A DNA stretch of 64,000 bases, taken from assembly GCA_038237805.1 (NCBI GenBank), contig JBBRYI010000005.1, positions 150,845 through 214,844 of the forward strand. Direction: 5' to 3'. Position numbers and translations under genes: made by a program. Origin of the DNA: JBBQFI01 sp038237805 (lineage in GTDB: Bacteria > Verrucomicrobiota > Verrucomicrobiia > Chthoniobacterales > UBA10450). Below, piece by piece: positions 9,848 to 17,464 of the stretch. Numbering within the stretch: position 1 is the stretch's first letter; each line of letters begins with the position of its first letter. A model generated the notes under the pieces. The model ran no database searches, was not told the origin of the DNA, and saw only the letters and a list, made by a program, of their open reading frames with translations.

Positions 9848-11101
9848 TTACTCGTTAGGCGTTCTTCTCTGGGGAGCGCACGCGCCCTCACGTGCTGGCG
9901 ATGGCGCCCTCGCCATCGCGAACTTTGATTGGACCAGACTGTTGCGGCGAGGCGCCGCAACCCGCACGCGAGGGCTCGTGCGCTCCCCAGAAAATTGCTG
10001 CGCGCTTCGCTTTTTTTGCGGACTATTTTGCGCGCCTTCACCGCGCGCCTTGATCGAAATGGAACCGGCGCCGCTGCGTAAATGGAGCGATTTTCCACCG
10101 CCGTTAATCGTTCCCTTTATGCCATCACTGTCTCCGCGAGGGCGGCCTGCGACCGGTAAATCGCTTCGCACGCTGCCAATGCCGGTTTCGGCATCGATCG
10201 TCAATGCCGCGTCGTTAGGCACAATTACTTCGATAGCACCGGCAGCTGTTTCCAATCTGACATCACCCACAACAGGTGAAGGAAGTTTCGCCGAGATGAA
10301 TCCGCCTGCAGTTTCGGCATCGAGTTTTCCGTGAACATTTGCGAGCGCGAGTTGGCCGCCGGCGCTCTCAACATTTACGTCGCCGTTAAAATTTTCGACC
10401 TTGATCGTGCCGCCCGCGGTATTCCCTTTCAAGCTACCGCTACCGCCGTTTGTTTCGATTCGACCCCCGCTCGTTTCGATTTCGATCTTCCCTTCGCAGC
10501 CGGAAACTTCGATCTCTCCGCCGTCGGTGTTGGCTTTGATCGGTCCGTGCAGGAGAGAGAATTTAAGATCGCCTCCACTCGTTCGCGCTTTCACTTTCCC
10601 GGTTAGATTGGTGGTCGTGATTGCGCCACCGTCGGTTTTCAATTCCGCATCGAAATTCGAAGGAACGTGAATGGAGTAACGGGCATCGTTGCAAACCTGC
10701 CCGTCTTCGTCCCAATCCTTCGCACGTCGCGCGCGCACAACGACGTTGTTTCCATCACTTGTCACAGTGATGGGTGCGGATGCGAAATATTCCGTTTCCC
10801 TTTCTTTTGAAGACGCGGTGATTTTGCGAGAGGCGTTCACGACAACTTTGTCGTTATCGCCCGGCGCGACGTCGATCGTTCCGAAATCGATATCGACGAT
10901 TAGCTTGCCGCCGGCCTTGACGTCCCGCGTGACATTGACGTTCTCTTCGGTGAGAGCCGAAACATTGATAACGGTGAATAGGAGCAGACAAAGCGAAAGA
11001 CTTTGTAGCGGCGGTCTCTGACCGTCGCACTTCTTTCGCGTCGTACCGATCGAGCGACGGTCGGAGAACGCCGCTGCAAACGTTTTCGAGAAAGCGGCCA
11101 T
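9848..11101 (-). CDS. DUF4097-type exported beta-repeat protein with repeat-derived ends
   Basis: A 417-residue frame. Residues about 55-350 are a regular beta-rich repeat with GG turns (ETSGGRIETNGGSG, VESAGGQLALANVHG, ETAGGFISA), typical of DUF4097/DUF4098 'putative adhesin' proteins. The hydrophobic export signal is at residues 36-48, unusually far from the start. Residues 8-34 are encoded by a palindromic repeat (11002-11080) inserted in frame between the start codon and the signal core. The last ~45 residues come from a second, cloverleaf-like palindromic element (9868-9991). The start at 11101 lies two bases after the ABC ATPase stop, which supports translational coupling. DUF4097 proteins often accompany envelope-stress or ABC systems; a precise role is unknown. 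Confidence 0.8.
   Translation of the reverse strand: MAAFSKTFAAAFSDRRSIGTTRKKCDGQRPPLQSLSLCLLLFTVINVSALTEENVNVTRDVKAGGKLIVDIDFGTIDVAPGDNDKVVVNASRKITASSKERETEYFASAPITVTSDGNNVVVRARRAKDWDEDGQVCNDARYSIHVPSNFDAELKTDGGAITTTNLTGKVKARTSGGDLKFSLLHGPIKANTDGGEIEVSGCEGKIEIETSGGRIETNGGSGSLKGNTAGGTIKVENFNGDVNVESAGGQLALANVHGKLDAETAGGFISAKLPSPVVGDVRLETAAGAIEVIVPNDAALTIDAETGIGSVRSDLPVAGRPRGDSDGIKGTINGGGKSLHLRSGAGSISIKARGEGAQNSPQKKRSAQQFSGERTSPRVRVAAPRRNSLVQSKFAMARAPSPAREGACAPQRRTPNE
9868..9991. repeat. Cloverleaf-like palindromic repeat element
   Basis: Outer arms of 28 bases (9868-9895 and 9964-9991) are inverted repeats with two mismatches. They enclose two perfect smaller hairpins: GCGATGGCG/CGCCATCGC (9898-9919) and GTTGCGGCG/CGCCGCAAC (9941-9961). 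The whole 124-base unit would fold as a three-armed structure in DNA or RNA. It overlaps the 3' end of the DUF4097-type frame and encodes its tail. Probably a mobile, non-autonomous palindromic element. Confidence 0.75.
11002..11080. repeat. Palindromic repeat element inserted in frame
   Basis: Arms 11002-11028 and 11054-11080 are inverted repeats matching at 24 of 27 positions. The left arm region 11004-11030 recurs exactly, inverted, at 63508-63534 in the rRNA spacer. In the minus-strand gene the element encodes residues 8-34, including CDGQRPPL, between the start codon and the signal-peptide core. Confidence 0.8.
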
Positions 11102-11103
11102 GT

Positions 11104-11778
11104 TCAGTTCACAATCCAGCCATCGCGCAATTGAATAACTCGATTGCCGTAAGCCGCATTCTTATCGGAGTGCGTCACTTGAATGATGGTCGTCCCTTCA
11201 CCGTTCAGCTTCTTGAACAGCTCCATAATCTCTTCGCCCTGACTCGAGTGAAGATTTCCGGTCGGCTCGTCCGCGAGAATCAGTTTGGGAGTGGAAACAA
11301 TCGCGCGCGCCACTCCGACGAGCTGCTGCTGGCCGCCGGATAATTGACGTGGATACAAATCGCGCTTCGCCACGATCTGAAATTTATCGAGCGTGTCGGC
11401 GACGATCGCGCTGCGCTCGTTCTTGCCGACGCTTCGATAGGAAAGCGGAATCTCGATATTTTCGTAAACCGTCAGGTCGTCGAGCAGATGATATTGCTGA
11501 AAGACGAAACCGATTTGTTCGTTACGAAGAATGGCGCGTTCTTTCGCTTTCAATGAATGAATGGCGACGCCGTTCAAGAAATACTCTCCCGTCCAGGCGT
11601 GATCGTGCATTCCGAGAACATGGAGAAGTGAAGATTTGCCCGCGCCGGACGGACCCATGATGGAAACAAAATCGCCTTCCTCGACTTCGAGATCGATGTC
11701 GCGCAGGACGTAAAAGAATTTGCCTTTCGCAAGCGGATAAACGCGCTCGACGCCTTTCAGTTTAATCAGCGGCTCCAT
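11104..11778 (-). CDS. ABC transporter ATP-binding protein (MacB/LolD type)
   Basis: A 224-residue stand-alone ATPase. The Walker A motif GPSGAGKS is at residues 42-49, Q-loop VFQQYH at about 91, the signature LSGGQQQ at 145-151, Walker B LILADE at 165-170 followed by the D-loop PTGNL, and the switch histidine VTHSD near 200. The signature continues QLVG instead of the common QRVA, a small deviation. It starts four bases after the stop of the permease at 11783-14236 lies upstream of it, so the two are probably made together. It most likely energises one or more of the ATPase-free permeases in this operon. Confidence 0.93.
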   Translation of the reverse strand: MEPLIKLKGVERVYPLAKGKFFYVLRDIDLEVEEGDFVSIMGPSGAGKSSLLHVLGMHDHAWTGEYFLNGVAIHSLKAKERAILRNEQIGFVFQQYHLLDDLTVYENIEIPLSYRSVGKNERSAIVADTLDKFQIVAKRDLYPRQLSGGQQQLVGVARAIVSTPKLILADEPTGNLHSSQGEEIMELFKKLNGEGTTIIQVTHSDKNAAYGNRVIQLRDGWIVN

Positions 11779-11782
11779 TGTT

Positions 11783-14236
11783 TTATCCGTGGCCGAGCGC
11801 GATCATGGGATCAGCGCGAGTAGCTCTGCGGGCGGGAAGATAACTGGCGAGCAACGCAACCGCGGCAAGCGCGAAGGTGACAAAAATAAACGTCGGCAAA
11901 TCGAGTGCGCTCACCTGGTAGAGAACGGAGCGGAGCGTGGACACACTGAACAAGGCGACGATCAAACCGAGCAACGTTCCAGCGCAGACGAGTTTGATCG
12001 CGTGCAAAATGACGAGGCGCAAAACATCGCGACGTTGCGCACCGAGTGCCATGCGCACACCGATTTCGTGTGTGCGCTGCACGACGAGAAACGATATCAC
12101 ACCGTAAATCCCAACGGAAGCGAGAACGAGCGCGACTGCGGCAAAGATTGCCAATAGAATCACCGAAAGTCTCCGCGGCGCGATCGAGTCCGCGATCACC
12201 TGATCGAAAGTCCGGACGTGTGCGATCGCTTGTGCAGGATCGATCGACTGCACGGCGCGGCGGATCGCAGGAGTTAGCCCGCGGGGATCCTGTGCGCTGC
12301 GCACAGCGAGGATCATGGAATTATAGGGCGCTTGCTCGAGTGGGACGTAGTATTCGGGCAGAGTTGGGAGGTCGAGACCGCGATGGTGAATGTCGCCCAC
12401 GATGCCGACAATGGTCGACCAGATGGCCTTACCGCCCGTAACTGGAATATTAATTCGTTTGCCTAACGACTCCTCGTTAGGCCAATAACGTTTCGCGAGC
12501 GCCTCGTTAATAATCGTGACCGGAGGCGCCCCGTCGTGGTCCGCGGCAGAAAAGAAGCGGCCTTTCAAGAGCGGCATTTCGACGACACGAAAATAATCCG
12601 GCGAAACAATTCGGATTTCTTCATCGGGCCCGGGATGCGTGTCGTCCATGGGCCGGCCTTCAATATCGAAGGACGAGTCGCTGTTCACGCCGCTCATCGG
12701 CAAAATTACGGTGAACCCGGCGTGCGTTACTCCGGGCAGATTCGCGACGCGGCGCTCGACTTCGGCAAAGAAGTTTGTTTGCGATTTCTTGTCCGGATAT
12801 TTCAATGCCGGCAACGAGATCTCCATCGTCAAAACGTTTTTCGGGTTGAATCCTGGGTTGACGTTTTGCAGGCGGACAAAACTCTTGATTAAAAGTCCGG
12901 CGCCGGTGAGGAGAACGAGTGCGAGCGCAACTTCCGCCACGACTAACGAGTTCCGCAATCGATTGCGATGGCGGCCGGTTGTCGAACTGCGACCGCCTTC
13001 CTTGAGTGATTCCGTGAGATCGGGTTTGCCGCTGGCAAGACCAGGAACGATCCCGAAGATGAGGCCCGTTCCGACAGCAACCGCCAAGGTTACCGCGAGC
13101 ACGGTGCCGTCGAGGCTAATTTCAGTTAGTCGCGGAATCGTTTGCGTCCCGATCGTTTTGACCAGCGCAATTCCCCAAACCGCGAGCAACACACCGACAG
13201 CGCCGCCGAAGATGGAAAGCAAAACGCTTTCGACAAGTCCCTGCCGCAGCAAACGAAACCGACTGGCGCCGACGGCGACGCGAATCGCCATTTCTCTTTC
13301 ACGCGCGCTCGCCCGCGCAAGCAACATGGTGGTGAGATTGGCGCAAGCGATCAGGAGCACGAGCGCAACTGCGCCGAGCAAAATCAAAAGCAGCGGTTTC
13401 ATTCCGCCAACGATTTGTTCCTGTAGCGGATAAATCGTCGCGCCGAAGCTATCGGTTTGCGGATAATTCTTCGGGAATTTTAGGCGCATCGCACTAACGA
13501 CGGTTTCGATTTCCGCCTGGGCGTGTTTCGCCGTCGTTCCGTCAGTTAGGCGTCCGATCACGCCATAACTGCGCGAGTAACGGGCTTTCATTTCCGCATC
13601 CGTAAAAGCGAGTGGCTGCCAGATGTCGGCGCGTTCGCCGAATTGGCCGCCGGCCATGTTGAAGAGCGGAAGCGGAAACTCGAAACTCGCCGGCATGATT
13701 CCGACGACGGTGTACGCTTTCCCGTCAGCCAAAACTTTACTGCCCAGAATCGAAGGATCGCGACTGAACTTTCGCTGCCAAAGTCGCTCGCTAATGACAA
13801 GGACATCGTCGCGACCGGTCTTGCATTCTTCCGGTTGAAAAGTGCGGCCGCGAATCGGTTTCACGCCGAGCAACGGAAAAAGATCGGCCGATACGACAGC
13901 GCCGGCGACGCGTTCCGGCGCGTCACCTTCAGCGAGGTTGTAGGTGGTATTGTTAAACGCAGCGAGCTTGTCGAAACTGCGAACTTGCGCTTGATAATCG
14001 AGAAACTCGGGCGGCGAGACCGGAATGTTATCGAGATGCTGCGCTTTGAAATGTTGAAAGAGTAAAACCAACTGATGCGGCTCTTGATACGGCAGCGGAC
14101 GGATGAGAAGCGCGTTAACTAACGTGAAGACTGCGGTCGTGGCGCCAATTCCCAGCGCGAGTGTAATAATGGCAATCAACGTAAACGCCGGACTCTTGAC
14201 CAGGATTCGAAAAGCAAAACGAAGTTCGTTTAACAT
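11783..14236 (-). CDS. ADOP-type ABC transporter permease
   Basis: An 817-residue permease with the first helix at about 16-37 (LALGIGATTAVFTLVNA), a MacB-like periplasmic domain, a first FtsX block (ACANLTTMLLARASAR, AVGASRFRLLRQ) and a C-terminal FtsX block ending ARRATRADPMIALGHG. The last residues depart from the usual ALRYE ending. It lies 4 bases upstream of the ATPase at 11104-11778. Its coding sequence holds a perfect hairpin of two convergent GCCTAACGA motif copies (12461-12482), which encode a conserved-looking stretch near the periplasmic domain. Confidence 0.93.
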   Translation of the reverse strand: MLNELRFAFRILVKSPAFTLIAIITLALGIGATTAVFTLVNALLIRPLPYQEPHQLVLLFQHFKAQHLDNIPVSPPEFLDYQAQVRSFDKLAAFNNTTYNLAEGDAPERVAGAVVSADLFPLLGVKPIRGRTFQPEECKTGRDDVLVISERLWQRKFSRDPSILGSKVLADGKAYTVVGIMPASFEFPLPLFNMAGGQFGERADIWQPLAFTDAEMKARYSRSYGVIGRLTDGTTAKHAQAEIETVVSAMRLKFPKNYPQTDSFGATIYPLQEQIVGGMKPLLLILLGAVALVLLIACANLTTMLLARASAREREMAIRVAVGASRFRLLRQGLVESVLLSIFGGAVGVLLAVWGIALVKTIGTQTIPRLTEISLDGTVLAVTLAVAVGTGLIFGIVPGLASGKPDLTESLKEGGRSSTTGRHRNRLRNSLVVAEVALALVLLTGAGLLIKSFVRLQNVNPGFNPKNVLTMEISLPALKYPDKKSQTNFFAEVERRVANLPGVTHAGFTVILPMSGVNSDSSFDIEGRPMDDTHPGPDEEIRIVSPDYFRVVEMPLLKGRFFSAADHDGAPPVTIINEALAKRYWPNEESLGKRINIPVTGGKAIWSTIVGIVGDIHHRGLDLPTLPEYYVPLEQAPYNSMILAVRSAQDPRGLTPAIRRAVQSIDPAQAIAHVRTFDQVIADSIAPRRLSVILLAIFAAVALVLASVGIYGVISFLVVQRTHEIGVRMALGAQRRDVLRLVILHAIKLVCAGTLLGLIVALFSVSTLRSVLYQVSALDLPTFIFVTFALAAVALLASYLPARRATRADPMIALGHG
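12461..12482. repeat. Inverted pair of the GCCTAACGA motif forming a hairpin
   Basis: GCCTAACGA (12461-12469) and TCGTTAGGC (12474-12482) are perfect inverted copies separated by four bases (CTCC), inside a permease gene. This is the only inverted pair among the 39 copies seen in the window. Confidence 0.85.
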
Positions 14237-14268
14237 GTCTTAGATAAGTCTCAGATCTCGCTTAGATA

Positions 14269-16686
14269 TCATTCGTATCGGAGCGCTTCGACCGGATCGA
14301 GATGCGTCTCGGAACGCGCCGGGAAATAACAGGCTGCCAGGCCAACGCAGAGGAGCAGAAGCGGAAGGATCGTAAAACTAAGAGGGTCGTGCGCGGAAAT
14401 TTGCGCGAGATTATCGCGCAGCAGTTGGACGGCAAAGTAGGCGCACACCAGTCCGACAAACAAACCCAACCCGATGAGACGCAGACCATCGCGCGTCACC
14501 ATCGAGATGACGTCACGCGCTTGCGCGCCCAGGGCGATGCGAATCCCGATCTCCTGTGTGCGTTGCCGCACCGAGTAAGACATGACGCCGTAAAGCCCAA
14601 TCGAAGCGAGAAAAAGCGCGATGACACCGAACGCGCAGAAAAGCGTGCCGAAGAAGCCGCGTTCCCAGAACGAATCCTTCACCACATCCGTCATCACTTT
14701 TACCTTGTAGATCGGGATGTCTTTGTTGACGGAGAGAACGGCATTGCGCACCAGATTGGCGAAGCTGGCCGGGGCGTTGTTCGTTCGTACCGCAACCGAC
14801 ATGAACTGCTCGGTCTCCTGCCCTTCGCCAAAATAGATTTGTGGCAAAGTTCTTTTCGTTGTCGGGCGGTTGTAAACCACGTCGCGAACCACGCCGACTA
14901 TCTCGAACCATTTCGGTTTATCCGGCGGCGGGCCCAGCTTTCCGATCCGTTTCCCAATTGGATCTTGATTCGGGAAAAGCATCTGCGCCGCCAGTTCATC
15001 GATGACAGCGACGAGCGGTTTTGACGCGTCATCGCCAGGCGTAAAGTCGCGCCCGCGCCTCAATGGAATTCCCAAGGCGCGGAAATAGCCGGGCGTGATT
15101 GTGAGCATTCCACCAATGCGTGCGTCCTGCAGAGCTTTCGGTTGCTCTTCCCCTTCGAGAATAAATCCGCCCACGCCGGTCCCGGAAACCGGCAGCGAAG
15201 AAATTGCGCCCGCCGCTTGCACCCCAGGAATTGCTTCCAGGCGTGGAATCACTTGATCGAAAAATCGCCTAACGACTTTCTCGTCCTTATACTGCGGCTT
15301 CGGCAGGCCAACGCGAAACGTTAAAAGATTTTTTGCTTCGATGCCCGTGTCCATGCGTTGCAGTTTCAGAAAACTGCGCATCATCAAGCCCGCGCCAATG
15401 AGCAGGATCAGCGCGATCGCGACCTCGGCGACGACGAGCCAATCCCGAATGCGCTGGCCCCGCGTGCCTCCCGCTGCTGTGCGGCCGCCCTCTTTCAAAA
15501 CTTCCGTCAGGTTGGGGCGGGAGACGCGCAGTGCCGGTAACAAACCAAAGAGCAGACCCGAAATTAATCCCGCGGAAACAGCAAAGAAGAAAACACGGAA
15601 ATCGAGATCGAACCGCAACCAAAACGGAAGCGGCACGGAAATCATCGAGACCATGAGATCGATTCCCCAAACCGCGATGAGCAAACCGCCGGCGGCGCCC
15701 GCGATCCCAATGAGCAGACTTTCGATCAAGAGTTGCCTAACGACTCGGTTTCGATTCGCACCCAACGCGAGGCGGATGCCGAATTCTTTTGAGCGCGTCG
15801 CGCCGCGCGCAAGAAGTAGATTTGCAACGTTAGCGCACGCGATCAGGTGAACGAAAAGCACCGCGCCCATGAGGAGCAAGGTGAGCGTTTTTGCATCCCG
15901 CGAATAATACTCGCGCATCGGCACCGCTCGGAAAGTGCTTCCCTTGTAAATATCGGAATGCTCGCGCGCCTGGACCTCGGCAAAATGCGCGAGTTCGGCG
16001 TTGGCCTGAGCAATGGTTGCGCCGCGTTTCAGTCGCCCGATCGGATTAAGAAAAAATTGCCCGCGCAGCTCCTTCTTTTCATCGAAGCGTAATGGCATCC
16101 AGAGATCGGCCGATTCGGGAAAGCGCCAGCCTTTTGGCATGACGCCGATGATCGTCGCCATCATGCCATTGACCTCGACGGTCTTGCCGACAACCCCAGG
16201 ATTAGCAGCATAGCGTTGCTGCCAAAGATCGTGACCGAGAATCACTACCGGCTCGGCGCTCGCTTCGTTTTCCTCCACACGAAACCAGCGGCCGACCGCT
16301 GGCGTAACGCCCAGCATTTGAAAAGCGTCCGCTTGAATCGCCGCGCCGAGATAGCGGTCCGGTTTTCCGGCACCGGTGATAATCATGGTGGTGTCTTGCG
16401 AAGCAGAGATGCCTTCGATGGTCGTGAGTTGCTTGCGCGCATCGAGAAAGCCGGGGTAATCGAGCCCAACGTCGTCATGTTCGTTCACCTTTTTCAGGTG
16501 ATGCTCGATGACGACGAGCTGTTCCTGATTCTGCATCAGCGGGAGCGGCTTGATCAGGAGAGCGTTGACCGCGGAGAAGATGGTGCTCGCCAGCCCGATC
16601 CCGAGAGCAAGCGTCAAAATCGCAATGGTGGCGAAACCGGGCGACCTGGCCAACGTTCGCCCGGCATACCTGAGATCCCGCCACAT
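14269..16686 (-). CDS. ADOP-type ABC transporter permease
   Basis: An 805-residue permease starting MWRDLRYAGRTLARSPGFA. It has the first helix (LALGIGLASTIFSAVNA), a MacB-like periplasmic region, a first FtsX block (ACANVANLLLARGATR, ALGANRNRVVRQ), a second periplasmic region and a C-terminal FtsX block ending PARSETHLDPVEALRYE. It follows the ATPase at 16718-17455 by 31 bases, so adaptor, ATPase and this permease form the minimal MacA/MacB-like set of the operon. Motif copies at 15268 and 15736 both encode Val-Val-Arg. Confidence 0.93.
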   Translation of the reverse strand: MWRDLRYAGRTLARSPGFATIAILTLALGIGLASTIFSAVNALLIKPLPLMQNQEQLVVIEHHLKKVNEHDDVGLDYPGFLDARKQLTTIEGISASQDTTMIITGAGKPDRYLGAAIQADAFQMLGVTPAVGRWFRVEENEASAEPVVILGHDLWQQRYAANPGVVGKTVEVNGMMATIIGVMPKGWRFPESADLWMPLRFDEKKELRGQFFLNPIGRLKRGATIAQANAELAHFAEVQAREHSDIYKGSTFRAVPMREYYSRDAKTLTLLLMGAVLFVHLIACANVANLLLARGATRSKEFGIRLALGANRNRVVRQLLIESLLIGIAGAAGGLLIAVWGIDLMVSMISVPLPFWLRFDLDFRVFFFAVSAGLISGLLFGLLPALRVSRPNLTEVLKEGGRTAAGGTRGQRIRDWLVVAEVAIALILLIGAGLMMRSFLKLQRMDTGIEAKNLLTFRVGLPKPQYKDEKVVRRFFDQVIPRLEAIPGVQAAGAISSLPVSGTGVGGFILEGEEQPKALQDARIGGMLTITPGYFRALGIPLRRGRDFTPGDDASKPLVAVIDELAAQMLFPNQDPIGKRIGKLGPPPDKPKWFEIVGVVRDVVYNRPTTKRTLPQIYFGEGQETEQFMSVAVRTNNAPASFANLVRNAVLSVNKDIPIYKVKVMTDVVKDSFWERGFFGTLFCAFGVIALFLASIGLYGVMSYSVRQRTQEIGIRIALGAQARDVISMVTRDGLRLIGLGLFVGLVCAYFAVQLLRDNLAQISAHDPLSFTILPLLLLCVGLAACYFPARSETHLDPVEALRYE

Positions 16687-16695
16687 ATTAGATTT

Positions 16696-16713
16696 GTCTT
16701 AGATATCTAAGAC
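16696..16713. repeat. 18-base perfect palindrome in the permease-ATPase spacer
   Basis: GTCTTAGATATCTAAGAC is a perfect palindrome in the 31-base gap between the ATPase stop and the next permease start. Related AT-rich TTAGAT/ATCTAAG pieces lie in other permease spacers (around 1616-1640, 4079-4090, 14239-14270). Confidence 0.8.
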
Positions 16714-16717
16714 ATCA

Positions 16718-17455
16718 TCATGCGGCGATTCGATCCTCGACGACACGGCCGTCGAACAAATGAATGGTGCGATCGGCGTGCTGAGCGAAGCGCGCGTCGT
16801 GCGTGACCATGCAAATGGTCGCGCCGCCGGCGTGCAATTCTTTCAGCAGATCCATGACGGCTTCACCATTACGAGAATCCAGATTTCCGGTTGGCTCGTC
16901 CGCAAGCAGAATGGCCGGCTTACCGGCAAGTGCGCGCGCGACGGCGACGCGCTGCTGCTGACCACCGGAAAGCTGACTCGGCAAATGCTTCGCGCGATGC
17001 CCCATGCCAACGCGTTCGAGTGCGCCCAGAGCATATGTCTTTCGCTCGGAGGACGGCATGCCGCGATAAGTGAGCGGTAGTTCGACGTTTTCGAAAACGG
17101 TGAGATCCCCGATCAAGTTGAAACTTTGAAAGATGAAACCGATCTCACGATTACGAATACGCGCACGTTCCGGGAACGAAAGATTCGCGACTTCGCCACC
17201 TTTGAGCGCGTAGCTTCCATCCGATGGCGTATCGAGCAGACCGAGAATGGAGAGGAGCGTCGATTTCCCGCAACCGGACGGACCAGCGATGGAAAGATAT
17301 TCGCCCTGGCGAATGTCGAGATGAATGCCGGAGAGCGCATGCGTTTCAACTTCGTCGGTGAGAAAAACTTTCGTCACACCTTGAAGTTGAATGAGCGTTT
17401 CGGCACCGTTTGTACTCGGACGGGATACTTGTGTGGAGGTTTCGGTAGTTGGCAT
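16718..17455 (-). CDS. ABC transporter ATP-binding protein (MacB/LolD type)
   Basis: A 245-residue ATPase with Walker A GPSGCGKS at 58-65, Q-loop IFQSFN at about 108, signature LSGGQQQR at 162-169, Walker B ILLADE at 182-187 with D-loop PTGNLDS, and switch region MVTHDA. The first 20 residues are a polar extension. It lies nine bases downstream of the MacA-like adaptor and 31 bases upstream of a permease, the usual order of a MacAB-like exporter. It is the better conserved of the two ATPases in the operon and may serve several of the permeases. Confidence 0.94.
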   Translation of the reverse strand: MPTTETSTQVSRPSTNGAETLIQLQGVTKVFLTDEVETHALSGIHLDIRQGEYLSIAGPSGCGKSTLLSILGLLDTPSDGSYALKGGEVANLSFPERARIRNREIGFIFQSFNLIGDLTVFENVELPLTYRGMPSSERKTYALGALERVGMGHRAKHLPSQLSGGQQQRVAVARALAGKPAILLADEPTGNLDSRNGEAVMDLLKELHAGGATICMVTHDARFAQHADRTIHLFDGRVVEDRIAA

Positions 17456-17464
17456 AGTGGGTAG

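Noticed and set aside
7417..10098. Permease start at 10098 giving 893 residues
   Set aside because: The first 89 codons are antisense-like, Arg-rich and overlap the DUF4097-type gene; the ATG at 9831 has a ribosome site and fits the family.
12461..12482. Integron attC site or cassette array suggested by GCCTAAC/GTTAGGC cores
   Set aside because: Cores are scattered singly through conserved genes with no attC stems, cassettes or integrase; the 9-base word extends beyond the attC core.
12639..13433. 264-codon plus-strand frame inside a permease gene
   Set aside because: Low-complexity Ser/Pro/Arg/Thr product, fully antisense to a conserved permease.
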